A stretch of DNA of 64,000 nt from positions 682,001 to 746,000 of the forward strand of contig CP051243.1 in NCBI GenBank assembly GCA_017795025.1, written 5' to 3'. A program made the position numbers and the translations under genes. This document shows, piece after piece, positions 26,909 to 35,305 of this stretch (positions are counted from its first letter, which is position 1; each line of letters starts with the position of its first letter). The stretch is from Flavobacteriales bacterium (lineage in GTDB: Bacteria; Bacteroidota; Bacteroidia; Flavobacteriales; Schleiferiaceae). The notes below the pieces were generated by a model, which saw only the letters and a list, made by a program, of their open reading frames with translations, had not been told where the DNA came from and did not search any database.

Positions 26909-26976
26909 GCTTTGGTGCCCAACTTTAGTGCTTAAATGAATAGCTATAAAAGACGGCAGTAAAGAAAGCCCTGAAC

Positions 26977-27630
26977 TTAGGATAAATCACCGGCTAAAAC
27001 CTTACCCAAATGCCACTTTAAGCGCTCAAACGAACCTAAGTCTAAGGCTCTTTGACCGGTAAGCATACCAGAAAAGAAGAAAGGCACATTCTTAAGGTTC
27101 GCTTGATTTGCCACATAATAGGCACCATTTTGCTTGTTGAACTGGAAATCAAAACCAAGCCATACATTTTGATTTTTATAATGGTCCTTTCCAAGATACT
27201 TTCGGGCCAGGGTGTTTACTACTACAACTGCTTTAGGTCTTACCTTTTGCAGAACCGGTTTTGATAATTCGAATAGTTGATCGCAAATGAACTCAAGGTT
27301 AGACCGCTCCAAATTTTCAACATTTGACTGTTTTGTTTCCCTTACCGAAAGTAGGTCAAAATGAGACCATTGACTATTGTTACATGCCTTCGCGATTTCT
27401 TTAAACTTTCCAAAATATCCTGAGGCATCTTGATTTAAGTTGTAAAAATCACTGCCGATATAGTTTTCTTGCTCTTTAGGATAAGAGGGGTTAAGCCCTA
27501 TAAATAGAATGCTATTATCGGGTATCTCCGATACAATTCGGTAACCCCGCTCAGCGAAGGGAGTGCCTTTGTCATGAGCTTTTCTAAATATTGCGTCAGC
27601 TTGGTTCTTAATTTCTTTTTCTAAGTTCAT
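26977..27630 (-). CDS. Uracil-DNA-glycosylase-fold protein
   Basis: 217 aa. LFIGLNPSYPKEQE (47-60) is the GLNPS-type motif of the UDG superfamily, HFDLLSVRETKQ follows, and VRPKAVVVVNTLARKYLG is the usual second core strand. The standard UDG catalytic HPS motif is not evident at the C-terminus, so glycosylase activity is uncertain. It lies 30 bases downstream of the DUF429 gene on the same strand. A DNA-modification or defence-related role is possible. Confidence 0.6.
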   Translation of the reverse strand: MNLEKEIKNQADAIFRKAHDKGTPFAERGYRIVSEIPDNSILFIGLNPSYPKEQENYIGSDFYNLNQDASGYFGKFKEIAKACNNSQWSHFDLLSVRETKQSNVENLERSNLEFICDQLFELSKPVLQKVRPKAVVVVNTLARKYLGKDHYKNQNVWLGFDFQFNKQNGAYYVANQANLKNVPFFFSGMLTGQRALDLGSFERLKWHLGKVLAGDLS

Positions 27631-27660
27631 GAATTTTGTATTATGACGTTTCTATTTGTT

Positions 27661-28461
27661 TCATTTCCTTACCCAAATCCATCCTTCTTCCATCGGTACA
27701 TCTTCGCACGGTTCATAAAAGTCAACTTGCTCCTGCATATGAGCATCTAATTGATACTTCTCGAAATCTTGCGCCAGCCGTGCTGCTATATAGGCGTCTT
27801 TAATGTCATCTTTGGCGGCTTTATAAAAGTCTACCTCCCTAAGCCCTTGGTTTTTTCTAAAAACACAAATTCGCTTAGGATTGTCGTATTTATTATGCTC
27901 TAGAGTACAGGTCGCGGGATAGACTTCAATAGCCTTGACATTCCCACTTTCCCAAATCCCTGTGCTCTTACATTCGAAATTGAAATGCTTTAAAAAATGC
28001 ATCCCCTTGGTGGCTTGAGCGCCAATCATGTGTTGCACCGCCGACAAAGGTTGAACGGATTCTCCTTCTTTTTTAAAATTAGCAGCCAAATACCGCTCAG
28101 TTTTTCGGAAGAGATAGGGATTCTCTTGATATTTAAAGTTCTTTGGGCCTTTTGAATTCTCAAAAAGTACTTTCCTTTCCTCAATTAATTCCCTAAAAGC
28201 CTTTGGGAAACCTAAAGGCGTGTCGATGGCCAGGGTAATATGATCGTCGGTAACGAAGGCGAAGTTTTCTTCTTTATACAAGCTATTCAGAAAACTAAGT
28301 ACATCTGATTCATTTAGAATCACATCTTTTAAATTTCCCCAAAAAGGCTTGATGGATGCTATAGTCTCTTCATCTTTAAGAGTGTAAATAGCATCACGGG
28401 AATTGGGATTGTAATCGCAATGCCAAGCCCCCACATCCCAGCCAATATAGTATTTAGCCAT
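27661..28461 (-). CDS. DUF429 family protein, RNase H-like fold
   Basis: 266 aa. The start IGWDVGAWHCDYN, the strand ITLAIDTPLGFP, VKAIEVYPATC and the C-terminal KDDIKDAYIAARLA match the spaced acidic residues of DUF429 (predicted RNase H-fold nucleases). The acidic set (Asp in WDVG, Asp in IDTP, Glu in EVYP, Asp in KDAYIA) is complete. It is the promoter-proximal gene of a two-gene unit with the UDG-fold protein. Confidence 0.65.
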   Translation of the reverse strand: MAKYYIGWDVGAWHCDYNPNSRDAIYTLKDEETIASIKPFWGNLKDVILNESDVLSFLNSLYKEENFAFVTDDHITLAIDTPLGFPKAFRELIEERKVLFENSKGPKNFKYQENPYLFRKTERYLAANFKKEGESVQPLSAVQHMIGAQATKGMHFLKHFNFECKSTGIWESGNVKAIEVYPATCTLEHNKYDNPKRICVFRKNQGLREVDFYKAAKDDIKDAYIAARLAQDFEKYQLDAHMQEQVDFYEPCEDVPMEEGWIWVRK

Positions 28462-28644
28462 TTTTAGGTGAATAAGGATTCTGCGAAGCCTGCAGATTCT
28501 TAGAGTAAAACAATCAGATTATGAGTAATTTAGGTTTAAGCGTCTTCTAAATTAAGGAATATTAAGCAATACGCTGCCGAAAAGACCTATTTATCAATTA
28601 ACATGCATCCCAATCTTCTGAAGGTTTATCAATTGTTAAAGCCA

Positions 28645-29754
28645 TCAAAACCCAATCGCTTTTTTCTCCTCTTCCTTAAACTCCAAATCCTGGGCATGAT
28701 ATAACTCATTCAAGGCCATCGGTTTATTGATGGGATGTGGATAGCCAATCTTTTCGGCTAAGCGCTTGGCTTTCGTTACAGTTAGCTCTTTAAAGTCATA
28801 GCGGGCAATCAAGCGGCCTTTGCGCAATAGGGCCTGATCGATATTAGCCAAATCGGTATTAAAGGTGCAGATAATCTGGACGTTTAAACAGTCGGCTAAA
28901 AGGCCATCTGAAATATTAAGCAGGGTGGAAACGGGGGAGTTGCGACTTGCATCGCGTGCTACTAAGATATTTTCGGCATCTTCGATCACAAAGATGGAAT
29001 TGGGGTTCTCGGTGAGGATGGATATCAAGCCAGGGTCGGTGAGCGCCCCCGCCATAGCAGGAGGGAGGAAGATGACCTCCTTCTTCACTTCACTTATCAA
29101 ATGGCGGATATAGGAGGTTTTCCCCGTGCCTGGCTTGCCATGGAGCAGTACAATGCCCTTATCCAAGTCGGTATTGAGTCGCTTGAGGATTTCTTGGTGA
29201 ATGGGTAGGAAGTCATCATTGTAATGATCCTCAAGATGCCCCGCTCTACGTCGGATTTCCATGCGCTCTAAATCAAAACCACTAGGGGAGCGACTAATCT
29301 GGCTCAAATACAGCTTCTGCTCATCATTCATTTTAAACTTTGTGCTAGCCTCATGTAAGGCCTTCAGCAGGGGATGATGCTCATCGGGAAATAAGAGTTG
29401 TACCTTATGCTGATTGGTATCTAGGTAGAGTATTATTTCCCCTTTTAGGAAATAGTAGAGGTCGTCTTTTTGCGCTTTAGGCTCGTGCTTATCTAGGGGA
29501 TACCACAAGGCTTTATGGTCGATGATCTGATCGGCATGCTCCGCCTCAAACCATTTCCGGTAGGCTTTGCAATCGATATTATTAAGCCAAATCCGGTTGG
29601 GAATCGTCTGATAATAGGCTAAATAAAGATTTACGCTATGGTAGGAACCACGACAGTCTCTGATGAGGTTGTCGCCCGAAATCGCAATGGGGATATTTTT
29701 AAGCTGTTGCATTATTATGGATTTGCGAGCAAAGCTATCGGGGTATAACGACAA
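28645..29754 (-). CDS. AAA+ ATPase
   Basis: 369 aa as the longest frame; Met15 (29,712, MQQLKNIPIAI) is a likely alternative start. Walker A HGKPGTGKTS is near residue 205, Walker B SIFVIEDAENIL near 255, and RKGRLIARYDF near 310 supplies sensor and arginine-finger features of the BCS1/classic AAA group. The N-terminal 170 residues are a private domain. It follows the WYL regulator by 11 bases, or 53 from the alternative start, in one operon. Confidence 0.85.
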   Translation of the reverse strand: MSLYPDSFARKSIIMQQLKNIPIAISGDNLIRDCRGSYHSVNLYLAYYQTIPNRIWLNNIDCKAYRKWFEAEHADQIIDHKALWYPLDKHEPKAQKDDLYYFLKGEIILYLDTNQHKVQLLFPDEHHPLLKALHEASTKFKMNDEQKLYLSQISRSPSGFDLERMEIRRRAGHLEDHYNDDFLPIHQEILKRLNTDLDKGIVLLHGKPGTGKTSYIRHLISEVKKEVIFLPPAMAGALTDPGLISILTENPNSIFVIEDAENILVARDASRNSPVSTLLNISDGLLADCLNVQIICTFNTDLANIDQALLRKGRLIARYDFKELTVTKAKRLAEKIGYPHPINKPMALNELYHAQDLEFKEEEKKAIGF

Positions 29755-29765
29755 ATGCTGTCGTT

Positions 29766-30698
29766 TTAATTTTCGTAGATTTTTTGCAGTCCTTCCAATA
29801 CTTCTTTAAAGTACTGGCGGTAGCTTTTAGGTTCGAGGATTTCGATAAGGTGACTCATCGATAATAAGCGTTGTTCCAATTCAAAATTGGCCGCTACTTT
29901 GTAGCGGTAGCGGGTTTGATCAGGCTCATTATGGGCCGCGGGGATTTTTTGCTGACTAGGGTGAATGGGCAGGCTATCTAAGAAATGCACCTGAATGTCT
30001 TTGCAGCGAAGCACTAAGTCCATCGGTTCATATTGTTTAGGTCCATCGCTGTACCGCAAACCTACAATCGAGTCAAAGCGCGACCAGCATTGCTCGTAAT
30101 AAGCTGTTGGATCTCTGGTTTCCGGCAATAATTGCAAGTCGCGGATGCGGTCTATCCCAAAGAGTCGCTCTTCATCAATCTCCAGATCCCAAGCCATAAC
30201 ATACCAGCGATTGAGGTATTCCTTTAAGAATAGGGGTAAAACCCGGCGTTTACTATCGGCTCCCGGATTATAGATATTGGTGTAGTGAAAGCGGATTAGT
30301 TGGTTCTGTTTAATGGCGTAGAGAAGCTCCCTCAAGTTTTCGGCACCTTTAAAATTGTTGTAGGCCTCAAAGGCAATAATCGGGTAGCCTTGGGGGTGGT
30401 GATGGTTATGGTCGGCCCAAATGCTCTCGTAGGCCAAGCTTCGTTCTAGCTTTAAACGCGCATTTAGCTTCTGTTCATTATGCGCTTCATCGAGGATATA
30501 GGTGTCTTTCCCGCTTTTATCAATCCAATCCTCATCTAGTAAGTCCCGCAGTCGGCGCTGCACCGTGCGAATGTCCATCTCATGACCGGAGTTTACCAGG
30601 TAGCGCAATATTTCTTTGCTATTGGGGTGGTGGTTTAGCCTTGATTGCTTGAGGATGTATTCGAGGATCAGGGTCTTTATTTCTAGTTTTCGGCTCAT
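29766..30698 (-). CDS. WYL-domain transcriptional regulator upstream of the AAA+ gene
   Basis: 310 aa. Winged helix (TVQRRLRDLLDEDWI), then the WYL domain (NQLIRFHYTNIYN, LPLFLKEYLNRWYVMAWDL) and a C-terminal WCX-like part. The third WYL gene or fragment in the window. It probably controls its own operon with the AAA+ ATPase. Confidence 0.88.
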   Translation of the reverse strand: MSRKLEIKTLILEYILKQSRLNHHPNSKEILRYLVNSGHEMDIRTVQRRLRDLLDEDWIDKSGKDTYILDEAHNEQKLNARLKLERSLAYESIWADHNHHHPQGYPIIAFEAYNNFKGAENLRELLYAIKQNQLIRFHYTNIYNPGADSKRRVLPLFLKEYLNRWYVMAWDLEIDEERLFGIDRIRDLQLLPETRDPTAYYEQCWSRFDSIVGLRYSDGPKQYEPMDLVLRCKDIQVHFLDSLPIHPSQQKIPAAHNEPDQTRYRYKVAANFELEQRLLSMSHLIEILEPKSYRQYFKEVLEGLQKIYEN

Positions 30699-30837
30699 CC
30701 CCTAAAGTTAGCTATTCAAGACGACAGTAGTTGTCGTTAAGAAGGGTTTTGGGAGCCAAAAGGATGCTCTTCTATTAGGCTATTGGGATTCCGGGTCAAT
30801 GAGTGTGTATATTTTTTCGAAGGAGATTGACATCGCC

Positions 30838-31140
30838 TGCTGATTGCCTCACGATTACTGGGGATAGCCCGATACTTCCTTAGGTGAGTTTTGGCACCCT
30901 AGACCATGTTTAAGGATTAAAAAATGGGGATAGTCGATTCCTATATACAATCCTTGTTCGTAGGAGAATGGGGCCTGAGGAGCCTGTCTGCCTTTGGAGG
31001 ACAATAGTCCGCTCGCAGGGCAGTATGGAGGACTCGATAAAGCCACAGGCGAAAATCTCTGAATTAAGAAAGATGTTTCATCGTGCTGGCCCAGCCCAAG
31101 AGTCGGCGGTTTGAGGAGCATGCCGCAGGCTGCTTCGCGA
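30838..31140 (+). repeat. Dispersed repeat, second copy at 52,625-52,925
   Basis: About 300 bases of non-coding DNA with a closely related copy at 52,625-52,925. Shared landmarks are CACGAT-ACTGGGGA, GACCATGTTTAA, CTGAGGAGCCTGTC, TTTGGAGGACAATAGTCCGC and AAGAGTCGGCGGTTTGAGGA. Similar minus-strand reading frames exist in both copies only because the DNA is repeated. A GC-rich hairpin (near 31,163-31,195) follows. Confidence 0.8.
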
Positions 31141-31212
31141 AATTGCCTTTCAGCTCAATCGATTTCCTCGCCCGCCATAGCTTTAGCGTCGGCGAATTGT
31201 ATTTGCCATAAC

Positions 31213-31326
31213 TTACAATTCCACGTTCTTATTTGATTACGTCATCTTAAGTCCGGAGTACGACTATTCCTTTAAGGATAAGGCCTTTCATAACTATGCT
31301 CGGTTGTCCTTGACTATGAATTTGTG
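31213..31326 (+). pseudogene. lpxR: 3' fragment of a second lpxR gene
   Basis: The last 37 codons plus stop of an LpxR-type gene (YNSTFLFDYVILSPEYDYSF and on to LTMNL). The protein is identical to the end of the gene at 5110-6300, while about eight bases differ, all at synonymous positions. The fragment's left edge abuts the hairpin repeat. The rest of the gene is absent. Confidence 0.9.
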
Positions 31327-33462
31327 ATAGGGAAGCAGTTTGAATATAGGTCTATGAAATGCTGGAATCGCGAGAAAAGTATAACCCATCAAGAAAAAAG
31401 TACCAGCAAAACCCTTACCTTCAAACCCACGTTAAAACCTAAACCCTTGCTCTTACCTTCCCACGCCTCTTTTAAGGGATGTTTTCCACAGCAGCTTATT
31501 TACTTCAAAAGAAAGTTGGTAGCCCCATTGAACAATAATAGTCTAACAGGGAGCCTCGCGACCGGTCTAAGCTCTAAGAAGGAGCGTAGCGACTGGTCTA
31601 TGTTCAGCCGCAGGCTAGGGGGTGAAGTCCTATTCATGACCGAGGATACCGATTATATAAGCCGCACTTTTACCGCTGGAACGGCAGAATGCAATTATGA
31701 ATATTGTATAAACCTCGACTTTGAAGATGGGGAAGAGGTACGGGTAATTATTACCGAGACCGGTGGCTCGACCCAGGTTATTAACCAGTGGATTACGAGT
31801 GCGGGTAGCTATTGCTTTGATATCAGTCAGTATGGGGATGGCACCTACGAGGTGCAACTGCATCCCAATAGTACGGTGTCTTTAACGCTCAGCACCGAGT
31901 CTGTATCTTGGATTAGCTTACCCGCATTATGGGAAGAAGCTAATGGGTGTACCGGCAGCACCCCAAGTGGCGGCCTCAGCTTATACTATCATTCGGGTGC
32001 TAGCGCTCAACACGAGATAAGCACCACTGTGGCCATTGATTCTACTTGTACGCAAAGCTTATGCTTTAGCATTAGCGATTTAAGTGGCACCGGACAGTTG
32101 GTGGTTCAAGACCAAAATGGCGATACCTTGGCCACGAGCAGCATTACTGCCAATGGCGAGCATTGTATTTCCTATTCCAATACCCAAGCCGACAGTCTCC
32201 GTTTTAGCTACCGCCTAACTACTGGCAGCACCATGACCCTAAAACGCTTTGAATTAGTAGAGCAGTGTGAGGAGGTGCTTTTAGTGGCTAACGTTTTAAA
32301 TAGCCAAGACTATTATCCCTTTGGAATGGTGATGCCGGGGAGGAGCTTTCAAGGATCAGATGGTTATCGGTATGGGTTCCAAGGGCAGGAGCAGGATGAT
32401 GAGATTAAAGGGGATGGGAATAGTGTGAACTATAAATATAGAATGCATGATCCGAGAATTGGGAGGTTTTTTGCTACTGATCCTTTGGAGGCTTCTTACC
32501 CCTACTACAGCCCTTACCAATTTAGTGGTAACAGGCCAATAGACAGAGTGGAGCTTGAAGGTCTTGAACCAGCCTCAATTAATTATAACTTGAATTTTTC
32601 TGCGACCATCAATATCGGCACAAGTCAAGGTATCCAAAGTAGATTCGCTAGTGTTGCCATAAGTCAGTCACTAAGCTATACAGGAGCATATGGAAGTCTA
32701 GGGATTTCTAGTAATGTTCGTTTTTACAATGGAGGAATTGGGGCTTCTGGATCTTCTTCCAGTTGGCAATATGATATTGGTTTTTCAGGATTAGGCACAA
32801 TAGGAGGAGGAGAAAGCACTCCAATGCCTCTCTATACTTTTAGTAATCAGTCATTAGCATATTACGATGATACTCAATACTCTCTTAAATACGGTATCTC
32901 CTTTGAATATAATAGCTCTTTAAGCTCAAGAGGTTTTGATAGGCAAACTTTGATAGGTTTTCGCTTAGGTGATTTCAGTCTTCAATACCATAATGATCAA
33001 GGATCGCCTAACCCTACTCTTCTTGGTTTTGAGTTGCCTGTTTTCAATGGCTCAGGAAGAGACGATGGATATACTGGAGGAGCCGTAATTGGTATGGGAG
33101 ATATAGAATTCGCTTATGAGCAATTTCAAGGGGTTTGTTATTTCAACCACTATTTCACAGGGGGAATATCAGTAGAAGCTCCAGCCCCATTAACTCCCAT
33201 GGGTCTGGATAACAGTGATGGATCAATATTTTATGATCAAACTAATTATATGCAGTCACTGAATAAATCAAGTGCAACCATAAGATCTAGGAGTTTAGGA
33301 ATGAGCTTTGGATATGATTTTGGTTCACCTGGTATTAACTACATTCATCAATATTTGGTAAACAACCCTTTAATTGGAACATCCACTACAGGGGATTTCA
33401 ATTTTAGTGTCGATGTTTTTCAACTGAATCTGAATAACCAAAATAATGGCCAAAATCCGTAG
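31324..33462 (+). CDS. Orphan RHS core with C-terminal toxin-like domain, cassette 1
   Basis: The open frame gives 712 aa, but the first about 100 residues are translated repeat DNA (NNNSLTGSLATGLSS comes from the repeat module at 31,540-31,622) and the GTG start sits in the lpxR fragment's stop, so the true start is unknown. Residues about 100-200 are a jelly-roll-like region. Residues 329-412 are the RHS-associated core (DYYPFGMVMPGR, YGFQGQEQDDE, MHDPRIGRFFATDPLE, YSPYQFSGNRPI). The last 300 residues are a strand-rich variable tip resembling polymorphic toxin type 23. No full-length RHS gene is present, so this is probably a silent or recombining tip cassette. The next gene overlaps its end by 17 bases. 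Confidence 0.75.
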   Translation: MIGKQFEYRSMKCWNREKSITHQEKSTSKTLTFKPTLKPKPLLLPSHASFKGCFPQQLIYFKRKLVAPLNNNSLTGSLATGLSSKKERSDWSMFSRRLGGEVLFMTEDTDYISRTFTAGTAECNYEYCINLDFEDGEEVRVIITETGGSTQVINQWITSAGSYCFDISQYGDGTYEVQLHPNSTVSLTLSTESVSWISLPALWEEANGCTGSTPSGGLSLYYHSGASAQHEISTTVAIDSTCTQSLCFSISDLSGTGQLVVQDQNGDTLATSSITANGEHCISYSNTQADSLRFSYRLTTGSTMTLKRFELVEQCEEVLLVANVLNSQDYYPFGMVMPGRSFQGSDGYRYGFQGQEQDDEIKGDGNSVNYKYRMHDPRIGRFFATDPLEASYPYYSPYQFSGNRPIDRVELEGLEPASINYNLNFSATINIGTSQGIQSRFASVAISQSLSYTGAYGSLGISSNVRFYNGGIGASGSSSSWQYDIGFSGLGTIGGGESTPMPLYTFSNQSLAYYDDTQYSLKYGISFEYNSSLSSRGFDRQTLIGFRLGDFSLQYHNDQGSPNPTLLGFELPVFNGSGRDDGYTGGAVIGMGDIEFAYEQFQGVCYFNHYFTGGISVEAPAPLTPMGLDNSDGSIFYDQTNYMQSLNKSSATIRSRSLGMSFGYDFGSPGINYIHQYLVNNPLIGTSTTGDFNFSVDVFQLNLNNQNNGQNP

Positions 33463-34021
33463 TTCAGCAATATTATTCCTAGTAATAGCAGTACTGACAA
33501 CATCTAGTTGCACACGAGCGCTTCTGACAGGATCTGGGATGCGCCCAAAAAATCCAGACTATTTTTTGTCTAAATCGGAGTGGACTGGCCTTGACACAAC
33601 TAAAATCGACCTAAACTCTGTTTACACTTCAAACGGTGGGTTCTACTTTAGATTTTTTGGTGACGGTACGTGTATTTATGGTAGTTTGAGAAATTTGAAT
33701 CGAAGTGCCTATGATATTGCAAATGATCTAAAAGGCGGTACTAGCGGATACTATCGGTTAGATGGTAATAAAATAACTGTTGAATTGTTTTATTCAACTC
33801 AGGGTTACTTTTATATTCTTCTTGAAGGTGAGCTAAGACCCGATAATAGTTTTGAGTTTCATTCAAAAAAATATAGCGCAAAAACCCTAGGGATATACAG
33901 AAAAAAGTTCAGGCTAAATCATTTTGACGGAATTTACGAGAGACTTCCTGCGGAAGATTTAGATGGCAATTTTAATAGGCAGAAAAATCTTAAAGGGAAA
34001 ACAGTCGATTGGGGTAGGTAG
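33446..34021 (+). CDS. Lipoprotein, candidate immunity protein for RHS tip 1
   Basis: 191 aa with a lipoprotein signal (LFLVIAVLTTSSC, Cys near residue 22). The mature part has strand-rich repeats (GGFYFRFFGDGTCIYGSL). The start lies within the end of the RHS toxin frame, the usual place for the matching immunity gene. It would be anchored in the periplasm or outer membrane. The immunity role is inferred from position. Confidence 0.65.
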   Translation: MAKIRSSAILFLVIAVLTTSSCTRALLTGSGMRPKNPDYFLSKSEWTGLDTTKIDLNSVYTSNGGFYFRFFGDGTCIYGSLRNLNRSAYDIANDLKGGTSGYYRLDGNKITVELFYSTQGYFYILLEGELRPDNSFEFHSKKYSAKTLGIYRKKFRLNHFDGIYERLPAEDLDGNFNRQKNLKGKTVDWGR

Positions 34022-34120
34022 GGGGTAGTGTTGTTAGTTGTAAGTCCCCCTAAAACTCCAACAGTTTAAAAGTGTGTAAATTTAAACTGTTGACTATGAA
34101 GAAATTAAGATGAAATACAA

Positions 34121-34567
34121 GTGAAAGCAGAAGATTTTATCTTAAAGATGAAGATTTATAAGCAAGAACAGGATTCATTGGAAGTTATAGTGTCAATGAA
34201 GTCTAGGTTTCTTCAAGCAAATTATATTCCAAGAAGTTGCTGCTATACTTTGCGTCCATCAAGCAATTCTCAGGATGGAACTACTACTGTTTATTTAAGT
34301 GGGATTACTGAAATGAACTTTGAATATTGGGACCAAGAAATAGAGTTTGATAAAGTCGGACCCTTAAATTGGTATGAAAGAATAGTGAAAATCCCAAAGA
34401 GCTCCAGTAAGATAGTTTTTGTTGTTCCCTATTTGAAAAGTCTAAAGGACATACCCTACGACACCCAAACAGACCAAGTATCTAGGATAGTAGTTTTTAG
34501 TTTTAGTGAAGTAAGGATAGATTTTTATGATCCAAATGTTACCTTAAAGCTTATAGAGAGCCCGTAG
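34121..34567 (+). CDS. Unknown 148-aa protein, second possible immunity gene
   Basis: GTG start. No signal peptide. Mixed strand pattern (SLEVIVSMKSRF, TTTVYLSGITEMNFEYWD, SRIVVFSFSEVRIDFYD). It follows cassette 1's lipoprotein gene after the GTAAGTCCCCC spacer motif, so it may be an orphan immunity or tip-associated gene. Family unknown. Confidence 0.45.
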   Translation: MKAEDFILKMKIYKQEQDSLEVIVSMKSRFLQANYIPRSCCYTLRPSSNSQDGTTTVYLSGITEMNFEYWDQEIEFDKVGPLNWYERIVKIPKSSSKIVFVVPYLKSLKDIPYDTQTDQVSRIVVFSFSEVRIDFYDPNVTLKLIESP

Positions 34568-35039
34568 GCAAAATAAACAACAATTTATCCTGCTTCTCTT
34601 GTTCTATTTCAGTATCGTTAGGATTCTTTATTAATAAGGCGCACTTCTAATTTTCGGGGTATTTGGTTTGAAAATTTACGAATATTTTATTTTAGTAGGA
34701 TTTTAATTGTTTTTTAAACAATGTAAATCCCCTTTCAAAATCAAAAAGTGTAAGTGCTGTAAAAAGGGGCTTGGGGTATCCCCAACAAGATGCACGAAAA
34801 TGATTGTCAACGGAATGACCTGCAATCTTGCTAAATAAAGAAAACACCTTTTCAAGAGGTGTTTTTGCATGTTAGCGAGTGTAAGTCCCCCTAAAACTGT
34901 AAGTCCCCCATTACTCCAACAATTCTAATAATATTCTGTAGTAGCGTCATTTGTAGTTCTAAGCAAAGCGCATCGTTTCCTTGTACAATACAGACGATGG
35001 ATTTTCTGGATACTAAAAATCTCCCTATTTAGAGTTAAA
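34568..35039 (+). repeat. RHS-cassette spacer region with recombination-like repeats
   Basis: No gene. It holds the TTGGGGTATCCCCAACAAGA element (34,774-34,793), GTAAGTCCCCC motifs (34,881 and 34,898), and about 140 bases (34,900-35,040) repeated at 39,482-39,625 (GTAGTTCTAAGCAAAG, ATACAGACGATGG, TTTTCTGGATAC). Confidence 0.65.
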
Positions 35040-35217
35040 CTCTGTGAGGTGGTGTCCGGCCTAGGAAGGGTAGCTGATAAAATGGAAGTAGGCGACTAGC
35101 TGAGATGGGTTGCGACACCAGGAGCTCGCCCACCGAAGCAGGAGGCTACAAACATTTTAGAGGCGAACCTTCCAAGCCTTGATTTTTTGTTTCGTTTTTT
35201 ATCAAGAAAAAATGAAA
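35040..35217 (+). repeat. Dispersed repeat, GGCCTAGGAAGGG module plus short hairpin
   Basis: Module at 35,040-35,104 (CGGCCTAGGAAGGGTAG, GGCGACTAGCTGAG), then GGAGCTCGCCCACCGAAGC, CTTCCAAGCCTTGA and the hairpin TTTCGTTTTTT-ATCAAG-AAAAAATGAAA (35,190-35,217). The order is the same as at 40,631, 42,350, 54,013 and 55,459. Confidence 0.85.
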
Positions 35218-35305
35218 GTAAAAAAAGCGTGCGCAGCACTCCGCTTAAAAAATGAAAAAGTACCAGCAAAACCCTTATCTTCAAACCCACGCTAAAACCT
35301 AAATC

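Noticed and set aside
30855-31121. Minus-strand frame with a relative at 52,699-52,962
   Set aside because: The similarity of the two proteins is explained by the DNA repeat itself; neither has a plausible start or domain.
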